A DNA stretch of 64,000 nt from Acidobacteriota bacterium (GTDB taxonomy: Bacteria > Acidobacteriota > Vicinamibacteria > Vicinamibacterales > CAVVIG01): NCBI GenBank assembly GCA_003222395.1, contig QHWB01000054.1:7032-71031 (forward strand), in the 5' to 3' direction. The notes beneath the pieces were generated by a model that worked only from the letters and a program-made list of their open reading frames with translations, made no database searches and had not been told where the DNA came from. A program made the position numbers and the translations under genes. How positions within the stretch are numbered: the first letter of the stretch is position 1; every line of letters begins with the position of its first letter. This document shows, in pieces, positions 52,261 to 61,418 of this stretch.

Positions 52261-53583
52261 ATGTTCTCTTCGAAGCTCCGTAAGATGTGGCGGGAAGCCA
52301 CGGTGCTGGCGGTGACGGCGCTCGCCTGCGCGTCGACGCTCGCGGCCGTGAAGCTCCGGCACTCGCGCCTCATCACCGAATCGGCGGCTTCGTTGTTCGC
52401 GGCGCCGAAGGCGATGCACCTTCCACCGCCAGCCGCGACGTCGCCCGGCGAAGGACCGCTCGTTCACCCGAGCAATCTGGTGTACGAGGGCGCATTCCGT
52501 CTGCCCGCCGGTACCGTCAACGAAACGAGCTTTGCGTACGGCGGTACGGCGCTCGCGTTCAATCCCGCCCGTCAGTCGCTCTTCATCGTCGGCCACGACT
52601 GGCAGCAGCGCGTCGCCGAGATCGCGATTCCCGACATCCGTTCGTCGTCGTCGTTGCGCGCGCTCGCAACGGCACGCGTGATCCAGCCGTTTGCCGACGC
52701 GACCGAAGGCGCGATGGGCAAGGTCGGGCCGAACACGGTGAAGATCGGCGGGCTGCTGCTGTTTCGCGATCGGCTTTATCTGTCGGCGTATCTCTATTAC
52801 GACGGCACCGGCAGTCAGCTCCTCTCACATTTCATTACTTCGCCAGATCTGAGCGTGCAGGGCGACGTGCGCGGACCTTATCGGGTCGGCACGCTCGGCG
52901 CTGGATTCGTGTCGGGTTATTTCGGCGCCGTCCCGGCGCGCTGGCAGGAGTCGCTCGGCGGCCCGGTGCTGAATGGCAACTGCTGTCTTGGTGTGATCAG
53001 CCGCACGTCGTATGGACCAGCGCTGTTCGCGATCGACCCGCAGAAGATTGGCGGATCCGAGCCCGCGGCCGCGACGCCGCTCGTCTATTACCCGTCGAAG
53101 CACCCGCTCGCGCCCGGCGACACGGAGAGTCCGTTGTTCAATCTGACCTCCGAGGTCAAAGGTGTGATCTTCCATGAAGGCACGCGCAGCGTGCTGTTCT
53201 TCGGGCGCCACGGGCTTGGAAAGTACTGCTACGGCCCCGGGACGGCCGACCAGAAGATGGCCGGACAGCCGGCCGACGGCGGCGTCGATCGCTGGTGCTT
53301 CGATCCCGCGAGTGAATCAAAAGGGACACACGCGTATCCGTACAGCTATTACGTGTGGGCGTACGACGCGAACGAGCTCGCGGCTGTCAAGGCCGGACGC
53401 ATGCCGCCGTGGGAGGTCAAGCCGTACGACGCGTGGCAGATCACGCTGCCGTTTTCATCGAGCGGCAGCGCCGTGCTCAACGGCGCGGCTTACGACCCGG
53501 CGACCGGACGCATCTTCGTGTCGCAGGCGTTCGGCGACGGCGAGCTGCCCGTGATCCAAGTTCTCGTCATTCGCGTGCCGTGA
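52261..53583 (+). CDS. secreted protein, single copy of the shared C-terminal domain
   Basis: The 440-residue protein starts at the ATG (MFSSKLRKMWREAT), followed by a hydrophobic signal segment to about residue 32. From about residue 70 the whole protein is one domain (LVYEGAFRLPAGTVNETSFA, ALAFNPARQSLFIVGHDWQQ, RVAEIAIP, YDGTGSQ, GPVLNGNCCLGVISRTSYGP, SVLFFGRHGLGKYCYGPG, YYVWAYDANELAAVKAG). This recurs at the C terminus of the neighbours at 48019 and 53741. I do not recognise it as a named family; the repeated strand-turn pattern would fit a beta-propeller. Conserved paired Cys (NCC, YCYG) suggest disulphides outside the cell. Confidence 0.7.
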   Translation: MFSSKLRKMWREATVLAVTALACASTLAAVKLRHSRLITESAASLFAAPKAMHLPPPAATSPGEGPLVHPSNLVYEGAFRLPAGTVNETSFAYGGTALAFNPARQSLFIVGHDWQQRVAEIAIPDIRSSSSLRALATARVIQPFADATEGAMGKVGPNTVKIGGLLLFRDRLYLSAYLYYDGTGSQLLSHFITSPDLSVQGDVRGPYRVGTLGAGFVSGYFGAVPARWQESLGGPVLNGNCCLGVISRTSYGPALFAIDPQKIGGSEPAAATPLVYYPSKHPLAPGDTESPLFNLTSEVKGVIFHEGTRSVLFFGRHGLGKYCYGPGTADQKMAGQPADGGVDRWCFDPASESKGTHAYPYSYYVWAYDANELAAVKAGRMPPWEVKPYDAWQITLPFSSSGSAVLNGAAYDPATGRIFVSQAFGDGELPVIQVLVIRVP

Positions 53584-53740
53584 GAACTTAGTCAGCCCTC
53601 CAGCTGACTTTTTGTCGCGGCTCTGCGCCCCTTACGCCATTTGTTGGCATTCAGGCGTCGAAGTGCCGGGAATTGATCTTGCGATATAGCGGGCGATCCA
53701 TTTCGGCCCATAACGTTTCGGAAACAGGAAGGTGTACCAC

Positions 53741-55786
53741 GTGACTTCGAGACGAAGACTTGCCCTGGCGACAGGTTTACTTGCGGTTTGTGTCGCCGGG
53801 CTCGCGCCGCAGGCGAAAGGGGAAGGCTCGAGGCGCTGGAATCAGGCGCCGGTCGTCGCAATCACCACGCCGGTGATCGGCGCCATCCTCAGACCGATGG
53901 TGCCGCTCACCATCAAGGCTACTGCAACGGACCCGGACGGCAGCGTCACTAGAGTCAGATTCTACGTCGACGGAGTATCTATCGGCCGCGACGAGACAGC
54001 TCCGTACGAGCAGGTCTGGTTGTTTCCGCAGCTCGGCACGCACGTTCTGACAGCCGTCGCCAAGGACGACAGGGACGCGACGACGATGTCGGCGCCGGTG
54101 ACGGTCAAGGTCGCGAACAATACGCCGCCCGCCGTCAGCATGACCTCTCCGGCAGATGGCAGTTCGTACACCGCCGATCCTGCGTCGATCGTGTTGACTG
54201 CGAATGCGACGGACGATCGTGCTGTGGCGAAGGTCGAATTCTTTGCGGACGCGATCTCGGTTGGAGTCAAGTCCGCTCCCGATGTCGCGCTCGGATCGTC
54301 GTACAGCATGGCGTGGAGCGCGCCGGTTGGTGCGCATACTCTGTACGCGATCGCGACCGACGACGCAGGTGCGACGACGACGTCGGCTGCGGTGGGCATC
54401 ACGGTGAACGCACCGCCGCCACCGCCACCGCCGCCCCCGCCACCCGGCGATCCGACGACGGCGCCGCTGGTTCAGCAGAGCAACCTCGTGCTCGAAGGCG
54501 CGTTTCGCGTTCCGGATGGCGTCTTCGGCAACCCGAACCTGAACGTCTTCCAGGCGGCGAGAGCCAGCTTCAGCTTCGGCGGCACGTCGCTCGCGTACAA
54601 CGCGGCGAACAACTCGCTCTTCATCGTGGGGCACGACCAGGCACAACTCGTCGCAGAAATCGACATTCCGCCGGCGTTCGTGCCTTCCTCGACGATCGCG
54701 GGCCTGAACATTGCGAGCTTCCGCCAGACGTTTTCCGACGTCACCGATTTGAAGATGGAAAGCGTGAATCCCGATCCGGTTGGCAATCCGACGGCAACGC
54801 CGAAGATCGGTGGGTTGCTGCCGTACGAGAACAAGCTCTACGCGTCCGATTACTTGTATTACGACGGCACGGGCAGTCAGCGGCTATCCCACTTCGTCTC
54901 CGATCAGAATCTCGCACTGACGGGCGACGCGCAGGGTCCCTTCCAGGTGCAGAGAGCCGACTGCGATCCCTTGTTGAATACGAACTGCCTCGGCGCCGGA
55001 TTCTTCGACGGCTATTTCGGCATGGTGCCGCTCGAATGGCAATCGGCCTTCGGCGGTCCGGTGCTCAACGGCAACTGCTGTCTCGGCGTCATCAGCCGCA
55101 CGTCGTATGGACCGTCGCTCTTTACGAACGACCCGGCGCTTCTCGGGTCGACGATACCGCTTCCTGCGAAGCCGCTCGTCTACTATCCGACGGCGCACCC
55201 GCTGCTCGAGCCGGGCTTGACGCCGTGCCTCACAACTGCGTGCGCGTCGATCGTCGACGGTTGGAGTCTGACCAGCACGCTGTTCAACGGCACGACCGAG
55301 ATCAGAGGCGTCGTCTTCCCGCAAGGGACGCGAAGCGTGCTGTTCTTCGGCCGCCACGGCGGCGCAGGCGATTCGCCCGCCATTCCGGGCGGCGGAAGAT
55401 TCTGCTACGGCCCGGGAACCGCGGACCCGGCGCTGGTGGGACAGCTCGATCCGGCAGATCCGCTTCAGATCGATCGGTTCTGCTATGACCGGGAGGACCT
55501 TTCAAAGGGCGTTCACGGCTATCCCTACAAGTACTACGTGTGGGCGTACGACGCGAATGACCTCGCGAAGGTGTCGAAGGGCCAGGCCGACCCGTGGAGC
55601 GTCAGGCCCTACAACGTCTGGTCGCTGAATCTCCCGTTCTCGACAACGGGCATCACGCGGCTTGGCGGAGCGGCCTACGATGCGGCGAATGGCCGCATCT
55701 ACGTCGCGCAGTACCAAACTGACGGCGGTGCCTCGGGCACGAGCAGCCTGCCGCTGATTTACGTCTACAAGCTGCAGCTCCCATGA
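53741..55786 (+). CDS. secreted protein: two Ig-like domains, polyproline linker, shared C-terminal domain
   Basis: The GTG at 53741 is preferred because AGGAAGG lies eight bases before it; another GTG at 53732 overlaps that site. The 681-residue protein has a signal peptide (RRRLALATGLLAVCVAGLAP), two Ig-like domains (APVVAITTPVIGAILRPMVP at about 37-130, PPAVSMTSPADGSSY at about 130-225), a run of ten or more prolines, and the roughly 440-residue domain shared with the two preceding genes (LVLEGAFRVPDGVFG, GPVLNGNCCLGVISRTSYGP, SVLFFGRHGG, YYVWAYDANDLAKV). It is followed with a four-base overlap by an acyltransferase gene, tying this secreted family to glycan synthesis. Confidence 0.72.
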   Translation: MTSRRRLALATGLLAVCVAGLAPQAKGEGSRRWNQAPVVAITTPVIGAILRPMVPLTIKATATDPDGSVTRVRFYVDGVSIGRDETAPYEQVWLFPQLGTHVLTAVAKDDRDATTMSAPVTVKVANNTPPAVSMTSPADGSSYTADPASIVLTANATDDRAVAKVEFFADAISVGVKSAPDVALGSSYSMAWSAPVGAHTLYAIATDDAGATTTSAAVGITVNAPPPPPPPPPPPGDPTTAPLVQQSNLVLEGAFRVPDGVFGNPNLNVFQAARASFSFGGTSLAYNAANNSLFIVGHDQAQLVAEIDIPPAFVPSSTIAGLNIASFRQTFSDVTDLKMESVNPDPVGNPTATPKIGGLLPYENKLYASDYLYYDGTGSQRLSHFVSDQNLALTGDAQGPFQVQRADCDPLLNTNCLGAGFFDGYFGMVPLEWQSAFGGPVLNGNCCLGVISRTSYGPSLFTNDPALLGSTIPLPAKPLVYYPTAHPLLEPGLTPCLTTACASIVDGWSLTSTLFNGTTEIRGVVFPQGTRSVLFFGRHGGAGDSPAIPGGGRFCYGPGTADPALVGQLDPADPLQIDRFCYDREDLSKGVHGYPYKYYVWAYDANDLAKVSKGQADPWSVRPYNVWSLNLPFSTTGITRLGGAAYDAANGRIYVAQYQTDGGASGTSSLPLIYVYKLQLP

Positions 55787-56406
55787 CCCGTCCGGCTGCA
55801 CACGAAACGATCAAAGCTCTCGCAAGGGGCGCGGCGACCATCGTCGCCGCGCCGTCTTTGATCTCGTATCGCGTGCGCGCGGCGATCATCGGCCGCGACC
55901 GCGCGCTCGAAGGATCGACGCAGGCACTTGCCTGGATTCCCGGCCTCATCGGTCAGTACGTGCGGCGCGCGTTCCTGATGCGCGTCCTCGCGCGATGCCA
56001 TCACACCGCGGTCGTCGAGTTCGGCACCATCTTCTCGCAATCCGGCGCGCGGCTCGACGAGAACGCCTACGTCGGCCCCCGCTGCCATCTCGGCCTCGTT
56101 CACATCGAGCGCGACGCGCTGCTCGCGGGCGGCGTGCACGTGCCGAGCGGCGGGCGCACGCACGGCATCGACGACGTCGGGGTCGCAATCCGCGATCAGC
56201 CGGGGTCGCCTGAGCGGGTGCGCATCGGCGCGGGCGCGTGGATTGGCAGCGCGGCCATCGTCATGGCCGACGTCGGCCGCGATTCGGTCGTCGGCGCCGG
56301 CGCTGTCGTCACGCGATCGGTGCCCGACCGTGTCGTCGTCGCGGGCGTGCCGGCGCGGGTGGTGAAGCGTCGCGACGCGTCGATGGCGCTCGCAAGCATC
56401 GGATGA
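55783..56406 (+). CDS. hexapeptide-repeat O-acyltransferase (WcaF-like)
   Basis: The 207-residue protein starts in an ATGA overlap with the preceding gene. The N-terminal about 75 residues are helical and hydrophobic. The rest is a left-handed beta-helix (EFGTIFSQSGARLDENAYVG, VRIGAGAWIGSAAIVMADVG, DSVVGAGAVVTRSV, closing VVAGVPARVV) with the family's His region in GGRTHGID. It probably acetylates a sugar of the exported glycan in the cytoplasm. The following glycosyltransferase overlaps it by ATGA. Confidence 0.82.
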   Translation: MTRPAAHETIKALARGAATIVAAPSLISYRVRAAIIGRDRALEGSTQALAWIPGLIGQYVRRAFLMRVLARCHHTAVVEFGTIFSQSGARLDENAYVGPRCHLGLVHIERDALLAGGVHVPSGGRTHGIDDVGVAIRDQPGSPERVRIGAGAWIGSAAIVMADVGRDSVVGAGAVVTRSVPDRVVVAGVPARVVKRRDASMALASIG

Positions 56407-57608
56407 GAGTCCTTTTCCTGACGCATCGGCTGCCGTTCGCGCCGAACCGCGGCGATCGGATCCGCGCGTACCACATCGCGCGCCACCTCGCGCGCCATCA
56501 TGAAATCGATCTGCTATCGCTGATGCACGACCAGGAAGAAGAGTCGCGCACGGCGGACCTCCGGTTCATCTTCTCGCGCGTGGAAGTCGCGCGCGTGCCG
56601 CGCGCGAGCAATCTGGCGCGGGCGGTGGCTGCGCTGCCGACGTCGCGGCCGCTGACACACGTGCTGCTCGACGCACCAGGGCTGCGACGCCGGCTCGCCG
56701 CGCTCGTGGCGGAGCGGATGCCCGACGTCGTGCTCGCGTACTGCTCGGGCATGGCGCGCCTGATGTTCGACGAGTCGCTTCGAGGCGTTCCGGCGATTGT
56801 CGACTTCGTCGACGTCGACTCGGAGAAGTGGCGCGATCTGGCGCGCGTGACGGCGCCGCCGCGGCGGTGGATCTACGGCCGCGAACAGCGCGTCCTCGCC
56901 GGCTTCGAAGCGGCGGCGGCGATGCACGCGCACGCGTCGATCGTCGTGAACGACCGCGAGGCGGCGAGCCTGCGCGCCATCGCGCCGCGGGCCCGGGTCC
57001 ACGTCGTGCCGAACGGCGTCGATCTCTCCACGTTCCGCCGCGATGCCGAGCCCGCCACCGGCGCGACCGTCATCTTCTGCGGCGTGATGAACTACGCGCC
57101 GAACGAGCAGGGCGCGCTGTGGCTCGCCGAGTCGGTGTGGCCGATCGTCCGCTCCCGGCGCCCCGACGCGCGGCTGCTCCTGGTGGGCGCCAGTCCCACG
57201 GCGCGGCTGCGGTCGCGCGCGGCGCTGGATCGATCGATTTCGGTGACCGGTACCGTGCCCGACGTGCGGCCGTACCTCCGCCAGTCGGCGGTGGCCGCGG
57301 CGCCGCTCATGACGGCGCGCGGCATCCAGAACAAGGTGCTCGAGGCGATCGCGTCCGGGCTGCCGACCGTGGTCACGCCCGCCGTGTCGTCCGGGTTGCC
57401 GATGGAAGCCGCGGCCGCCTGCCGAGTCGCCGCCGAGCCGGCGCCGTTCGCCGCGGCGATTCTGGATCTGTTGAACCTCGCACCCGCCGAACGGCGCGCC
57501 GTCGCGATGCGCGCGAACCTTTCCGCGCTCACCTGGTCGGAACGCCTCGCGCCGCTCGTGGAGATGGTCGAAGAAGCCGCCGCTCCGCGCATCGCGCGCA
57601 CCGCGTAG
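56403..57608 (+). CDS. PEP-CTERM/exosortase-associated sugar transferase (stp1-like GT4)
   Basis: The 401-residue GT-B enzyme starts LFLTHRLPFAPNRGDRIRAY, followed by PAIVDFVDVDSEKWRDLAR and RWIYGREQRVLAGFEAAA. The VDFVDVDSEKW and REQRVL blocks match the sugar transferases described as associated with the PEP-CTERM/EpsH system. The C-terminal half has VIFCGVMNYAPNEQGALWLA, GTVPDVRPYL and GIQNKVLEAIASGLPTVVTP. It ends the glycan locus; the next 280 bases hold no clear gene. Confidence 0.88.
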   Translation: MRVLFLTHRLPFAPNRGDRIRAYHIARHLARHHEIDLLSLMHDQEEESRTADLRFIFSRVEVARVPRASNLARAVAALPTSRPLTHVLLDAPGLRRRLAALVAERMPDVVLAYCSGMARLMFDESLRGVPAIVDFVDVDSEKWRDLARVTAPPRRWIYGREQRVLAGFEAAAAMHAHASIVVNDREAASLRAIAPRARVHVVPNGVDLSTFRRDAEPATGATVIFCGVMNYAPNEQGALWLAESVWPIVRSRRPDARLLLVGASPTARLRSRAALDRSISVTGTVPDVRPYLRQSAVAAAPLMTARGIQNKVLEAIASGLPTVVTPAVSSGLPMEAAAACRVAAEPAPFAAAILDLLNLAPAERRAVAMRANLSALTWSERLAPLVEMVEEAAAPRIARTA

Positions 57609-57886
57609 GTCCACGGTCATCGGTACAAGCCGATCGGCAACAATCCTTGATTTGTATCTTGGTGATGTTCGTGATTCAGCCGCTCGAGGAGTGCTGACAG
57701 CGCCGCTGGCAAAATCGTGTAAGACGATCTCCGATTTCGGATAATCCGTTATCGGAATAAGCCGATACGCCAGCCGGACCGATATGGTGATCGGCTGAGA
57801 TATCCTCGTGATCCTGTCGCTCATGGTCGATTCCACGATCGCATCCACGCGCATACGGGCCGTTTGACATTCGCGGCGCTTCGATC
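57609..57886. other. intergenic, rich in short palindromic GCCGAT/ATCGGC motifs
   Basis: Contains AAGCCGATCGGCAAC, TTCGGATAATCCGTTATCGGAATAAGCCGATA and related copies. The repeated CCGAT half-sites suggest regulator binding, but no promoter boxes are clear. No gene is supported. Confidence 0.35.
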
Positions 57887-58129
57887 ATGGCTGAGCACAC
57901 ACCAACGAACGCCGAGACCTGGAATCTCCCCGACAATATCGGCGCAGCGGAGCGACGCGCAGCGAGCGCTCCATCGGCAGCCCATCGGCCTGGCGGGAAT
58001 TATGCTTCAGGGCTGAAGATTCGAGTGGACGCGTCACTCATAGAGCAGATCATGTCGCAGGTTGGTATCGGTACGACAGTAACGGTGAAGAAGTGGACAG
58101 CAGGCTTGACCTGTTCGAGTGGGGTGTGA
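57887..58129 (+). CDS. possible small hypothetical protein
   Basis: An 80-codon frame from ATG with no Shine-Dalgarno. The middle part (SGLKIRVDASLIEQIMSQVG followed by TTVTVKKW) has an ordinary protein-like composition, but I recognise no family. It may be a chance frame. Confidence 0.22.
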   Translation: MAEHTPTNAETWNLPDNIGAAERRAASAPSAAHRPGGNYASGLKIRVDASLIEQIMSQVGIGTTVTVKKWTAGLTCSSGV

Positions 58130-58316
58130 GGTGTCAACCCGCGCCGGGAGAGCGCGACTCGGGGCGACCGTCCACTGATTCAACGTTGTCGCGACGGCGC
58201 GCTGGTGGCCGCCCGTGGATGGGATTGGACATGGCGAGCAGGCTGCCGCGGCGGCCTCGACTCACATGCCGATGCCGGTACCCGAATCGCTATCGCATTC
58301 CTTCTGGCGCGAACCC

Positions 58317-58949
58317 ATGTCGACCCGGTTGATTCTGGCCGATGACCATCTCCTCGTTCGCGAGGGGTGCAGATCGCTGCTGGAGCGCGGCGGCATGGAT
58401 GTCGTCGGCGAGGCGTCCGATGGTTACGAGGCTGTCCGCCTCGCGCAGCGGCTTCAACCCGACGTGGCCGTTCTCGACGTGTCGATGCCGCTGCTGAACG
58501 GTCTCGATACCGCCAGGCAGGTTCGACAGGTGTCGCCTCGAACAAAAATCATCCTGCTCACCATTCACGACGAGCCGCAGTACGTCCTGGAGGCGCTTCA
58601 CGTCGGGATTCGGGGATACGTGCTGAAAAGGCAGTCGGCTGCGGATCTGACCGCGGCCATCCGCGAGGTACTCGGCGGAGCGCTCTATCTGAGCCCAGGC
58701 GTATCGCGCGCGGTCGTCGAGGCGTACTTGCACAAGAGCAGCGATCCCACCGATCCACTGACAGCGCGCGAGCGGCAGGTCCTTCAGCTCGTCGCGGAGG
58801 GCAAGGGCACGAAAGAAGTCGCCGCGCTGCTGGGGATCAGCGTCAAGACAGCTGAGTCTCATCGTACACGCATCATGCAGAAGCTCGAGATCCACCAGAC
58901 CGCCGGGCTCGTCCGCTACGCAATCCGACGCGGCCTGGTTCAGGCCTGA
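58317..58949 (+). CDS. NarL/FixJ-type response regulator (receiver + LuxR HTH)
   Basis: The 210 residues start at the ATG of MSTRLILADDH; a longer frame from 58215 adds unrelated residues. The receiver has acidic D9-D10, phospho-acceptor D54 in VAVLDVSMPL, and K104 in YVLKRQS. A LuxR-type HTH covers about 145-205 (LTARERQVLQLVAEGKGTKE, VAALLGISVKTAESHRTRIM). Phosphorylation by an unidentified histidine kinase would allow DNA binding. No kinase is adjacent. It lies between the glycan locus and the cytochrome genes, so its targets could be either. Confidence 0.9.
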   Translation: MSTRLILADDHLLVREGCRSLLERGGMDVVGEASDGYEAVRLAQRLQPDVAVLDVSMPLLNGLDTARQVRQVSPRTKIILLTIHDEPQYVLEALHVGIRGYVLKRQSAADLTAAIREVLGGALYLSPGVSRAVVEAYLHKSSDPTDPLTARERQVLQLVAEGKGTKEVAALLGISVKTAESHRTRIMQKLEIHQTAGLVRYAIRRGLVQA

Positions 58950-59099
58950 CGTCGTTACCGCACCTCCTTCCTCAAGGATTTCCCCTTCACGGATTGCGGG
59001 ATTGACCCGATTGTTTCGGCGCTGACGATGGGCGCACATTACGCGACGCGCTCAACCTGCTCGCATTGACGTTCATCTGAGAGCAACGAGGAGGGACCA

Positions 59100-61403
59100 A
59101 TGACCCCGCACGGCGCCCGCGCAATCCGAGAACGAATCTTCTTGCCACTTGTTTTGTTAGCCGTGGCGATCGTCGCCGCCGCAATCCTTCGCGCGCAGGT
59201 CCCTCCCCCCGACCCGCCCAAGCCGCTGGCCTCGCTCAAGACCGTTCCCGTCCCGGAACCCGCGGATCTCGCGCGGTTCGTCGCCGACAAGGCGTCCGCG
59301 ATCCAGTTGGGGAAGGCGATGTTCTGGGACATGCAGGCTGGGAGCGACGGCGTCCAGGCATGCGCGTCGTGTCACTTCCACGCCGGCGCCGACAACCGCC
59401 GAAAGAATCAGCTCAGCCCCGGCTTGCTCGCCAACGACACGACGTTTCAGATCGGGGGACCCAACTACACGCTGCGGCCTCGAGACTTTCCTTTCACGAA
59501 GCACCAGGATGAGAACGGCCCGTCACCGATCGTGTCGGACGCGAACGATGTCGCCTCGTCGCAGGGCGTGTTCAACACGTCATTTGTCGGCGTCACACCG
59601 GGCCAGGCTGCCGATGTCTGCAATGGCGATCCCGATCCGGTGTTTCAAGTCCATCAGATCAACACCCGACGAGTCGAGCCGCGCAACACGCCGAGCATGG
59701 TCAATGCGGTATTCAACTTCGACAACTTCTGGGACGGGCGTGCGGATCACATCTTCAACGGTGTCAGCCCGTTCGGCGACCTCGATCCGACGGCCTTCGT
59801 GTGGCAGATCGATGCGAACGGAAATCTCGAGCGACAGCGCGTTTCCATCGAGCCCGGTAGTCTGGCATCGCAGTCCGTGGGACCGCCGCTCTCGAAATTC
59901 GAGATGTCGTGCGACGGACGCGTCTTTCCGAAGCTTGGCAGGAAGCTTCTGTCTCTGCGTCCGCTCGCAAAGCAGTTTGTCGACCCAACCGACAGCGTGC
60001 TGGGCGCTCTGGCAAGCGGTTCGGGAACCCCGGGATCGCGAGGTCTGACCACGTCCTATCCTGCAATGATCAAGGCGGCATTCCAGCCGCAATGGTGGCG
60101 CAGCGCGAGCATGGTCACCATCGGCGGTGAGCAGTTCACCCAGATGGAAGCCAACTTCTCTTTGTTCTGGGGGCTGGCGGTCCAGCTCTACGAAGCCACG
60201 CTGGTGGCCGACGACTCGCATGTCGACCGCTTTCTTGACGGCGATGCGGCCGCCCTTTCGGCTCTGGAGAAGCAGGGCATGGACCTGTTTACAGGGACGG
60301 GCCGATGCATCAACTGCCACGGCGGCGCGGAGCTCACGAACGCCAGCGTCCGCAACACGGGCAATGAGCGCCTCGAACGTATGGTCATGGGTGACGGCGG
60401 GTGCGCCATCTATGACAACGGGTTCTACAACATCGGCGTGCGGCCCACGGCCGACGACATCGCTCGCGGCGGCACCGACCCGTTCGGGAACCCGCTGTCC
60501 GACACGCGGCGCGCGATGACGAATCCGCCGCTGTTCGTCGATCCAAATCTGAACCCGCCGCTCGGTGCCGTTGTCGAGTGCGACCATCGCGCCAATGTCG
60601 ACGGCACGTTCAAAACGCCCGCGCTGCGGAACGTCGAGCTGACGGGCCCCTACTTCCACAGCGGCGGAAAGGGGACTCTGATGCAGGTCGTGCAGTTCTA
60701 CAATCGAGGCGGCGACTTTGCGAATCTGAATATCGATAACCTCGATCCCAATATCCAGCCACTTGGACTAACGCCGGCGCAGATGGCCTCGCTCGTTGCC
60801 TTCCTGCAGGCGCTCACCGACGAACGCACGCGGCAGGAGCAGGCACCATTTGATCATCCGCAGCTCTTCAGGCCCAACGGGTGCATCGGCGACGACGAAG
60901 AGGTGCGGGAGGAGCGTACGGACACCGCGGGCACTGGTCACTGCGTCGATGACATCGAGCAGGTCCCTGCGGTTGGCGCGGGCGGCAGGCCGTCGGCAGG
61001 CATCGTCGCGCTCCAGCCGTTCCTGACGATCTCAAAAATGACGGGGGGCGGGAAGCTTGGGACCGGTAATCAGAGCGCGCATTTCGGGTTCAAGTTCTCC
61101 TTGGACGATGATGAGGCTCCGCCGCGCGGGAAGCTGCGGTACGAGGATCAGGGCCAGCGGCTCAAGATTCAGACCGACACCATCACCAGACACGAGTCGA
61201 CGGAGACCTGCGTGCGCACCTGGGGACCGGCACAGGTCAACGGCGACTTCGGGTTTTCGTTCACCGCCAAAGGCTGTGACCACAAGCAGCCCGGCGTTGA
61301 TCGAGATTACTTCGAGATCACCGTGTGGAACAGCGCGGGCGCGCCGGTCTACGCCAAAGCCGGTTTCCTGACGGGCGGCAACCTTCAGGCGCATATCAGG
61401 TAG
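59100..61403 (+). CDS. secreted di-haem cytochrome c peroxidase/MauG-like protein with extra C-terminal domain
   Basis: The 767-residue protein has GAGGAGG before the ATG and a signal peptide (IFLPLVLLAVAIVAAAILRA). Two haem c motifs are present: C88-A-S-C-H92 and C403-I-N-C-H407. Conserved peroxidase-family blocks follow: TPSMVNAVFNFDNFWDGRAD, LFWGLAVQLYEATLV, FKTPALRNVELTGPYFHSGG. From about residue 640 an additional domain (ISKMTGGGKLGTGNQSAHFG, KLRYEDQGQRLKIQTDTI) resembles the beta-rich post-choice-of-anchor domain of secreted proteins. Periplasmic or surface oxidation is expected, but substrate and partners are unknown. The next gene encodes a small secreted protein and follows after 15 bases. 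Confidence 0.85.
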   Translation: MTPHGARAIRERIFLPLVLLAVAIVAAAILRAQVPPPDPPKPLASLKTVPVPEPADLARFVADKASAIQLGKAMFWDMQAGSDGVQACASCHFHAGADNRRKNQLSPGLLANDTTFQIGGPNYTLRPRDFPFTKHQDENGPSPIVSDANDVASSQGVFNTSFVGVTPGQAADVCNGDPDPVFQVHQINTRRVEPRNTPSMVNAVFNFDNFWDGRADHIFNGVSPFGDLDPTAFVWQIDANGNLERQRVSIEPGSLASQSVGPPLSKFEMSCDGRVFPKLGRKLLSLRPLAKQFVDPTDSVLGALASGSGTPGSRGLTTSYPAMIKAAFQPQWWRSASMVTIGGEQFTQMEANFSLFWGLAVQLYEATLVADDSHVDRFLDGDAAALSALEKQGMDLFTGTGRCINCHGGAELTNASVRNTGNERLERMVMGDGGCAIYDNGFYNIGVRPTADDIARGGTDPFGNPLSDTRRAMTNPPLFVDPNLNPPLGAVVECDHRANVDGTFKTPALRNVELTGPYFHSGGKGTLMQVVQFYNRGGDFANLNIDNLDPNIQPLGLTPAQMASLVAFLQALTDERTRQEQAPFDHPQLFRPNGCIGDDEEVREERTDTAGTGHCVDDIEQVPAVGAGGRPSAGIVALQPFLTISKMTGGGKLGTGNQSAHFGFKFSLDDDEAPPRGKLRYEDQGQRLKIQTDTITRHESTETCVRTWGPAQVNGDFGFSFTAKGCDHKQPGVDRDYFEITVWNSAGAPVYAKAGFLTGGNLQAHIR

Positions 61404-61418
61404 GTGGGAGGAACGAAC

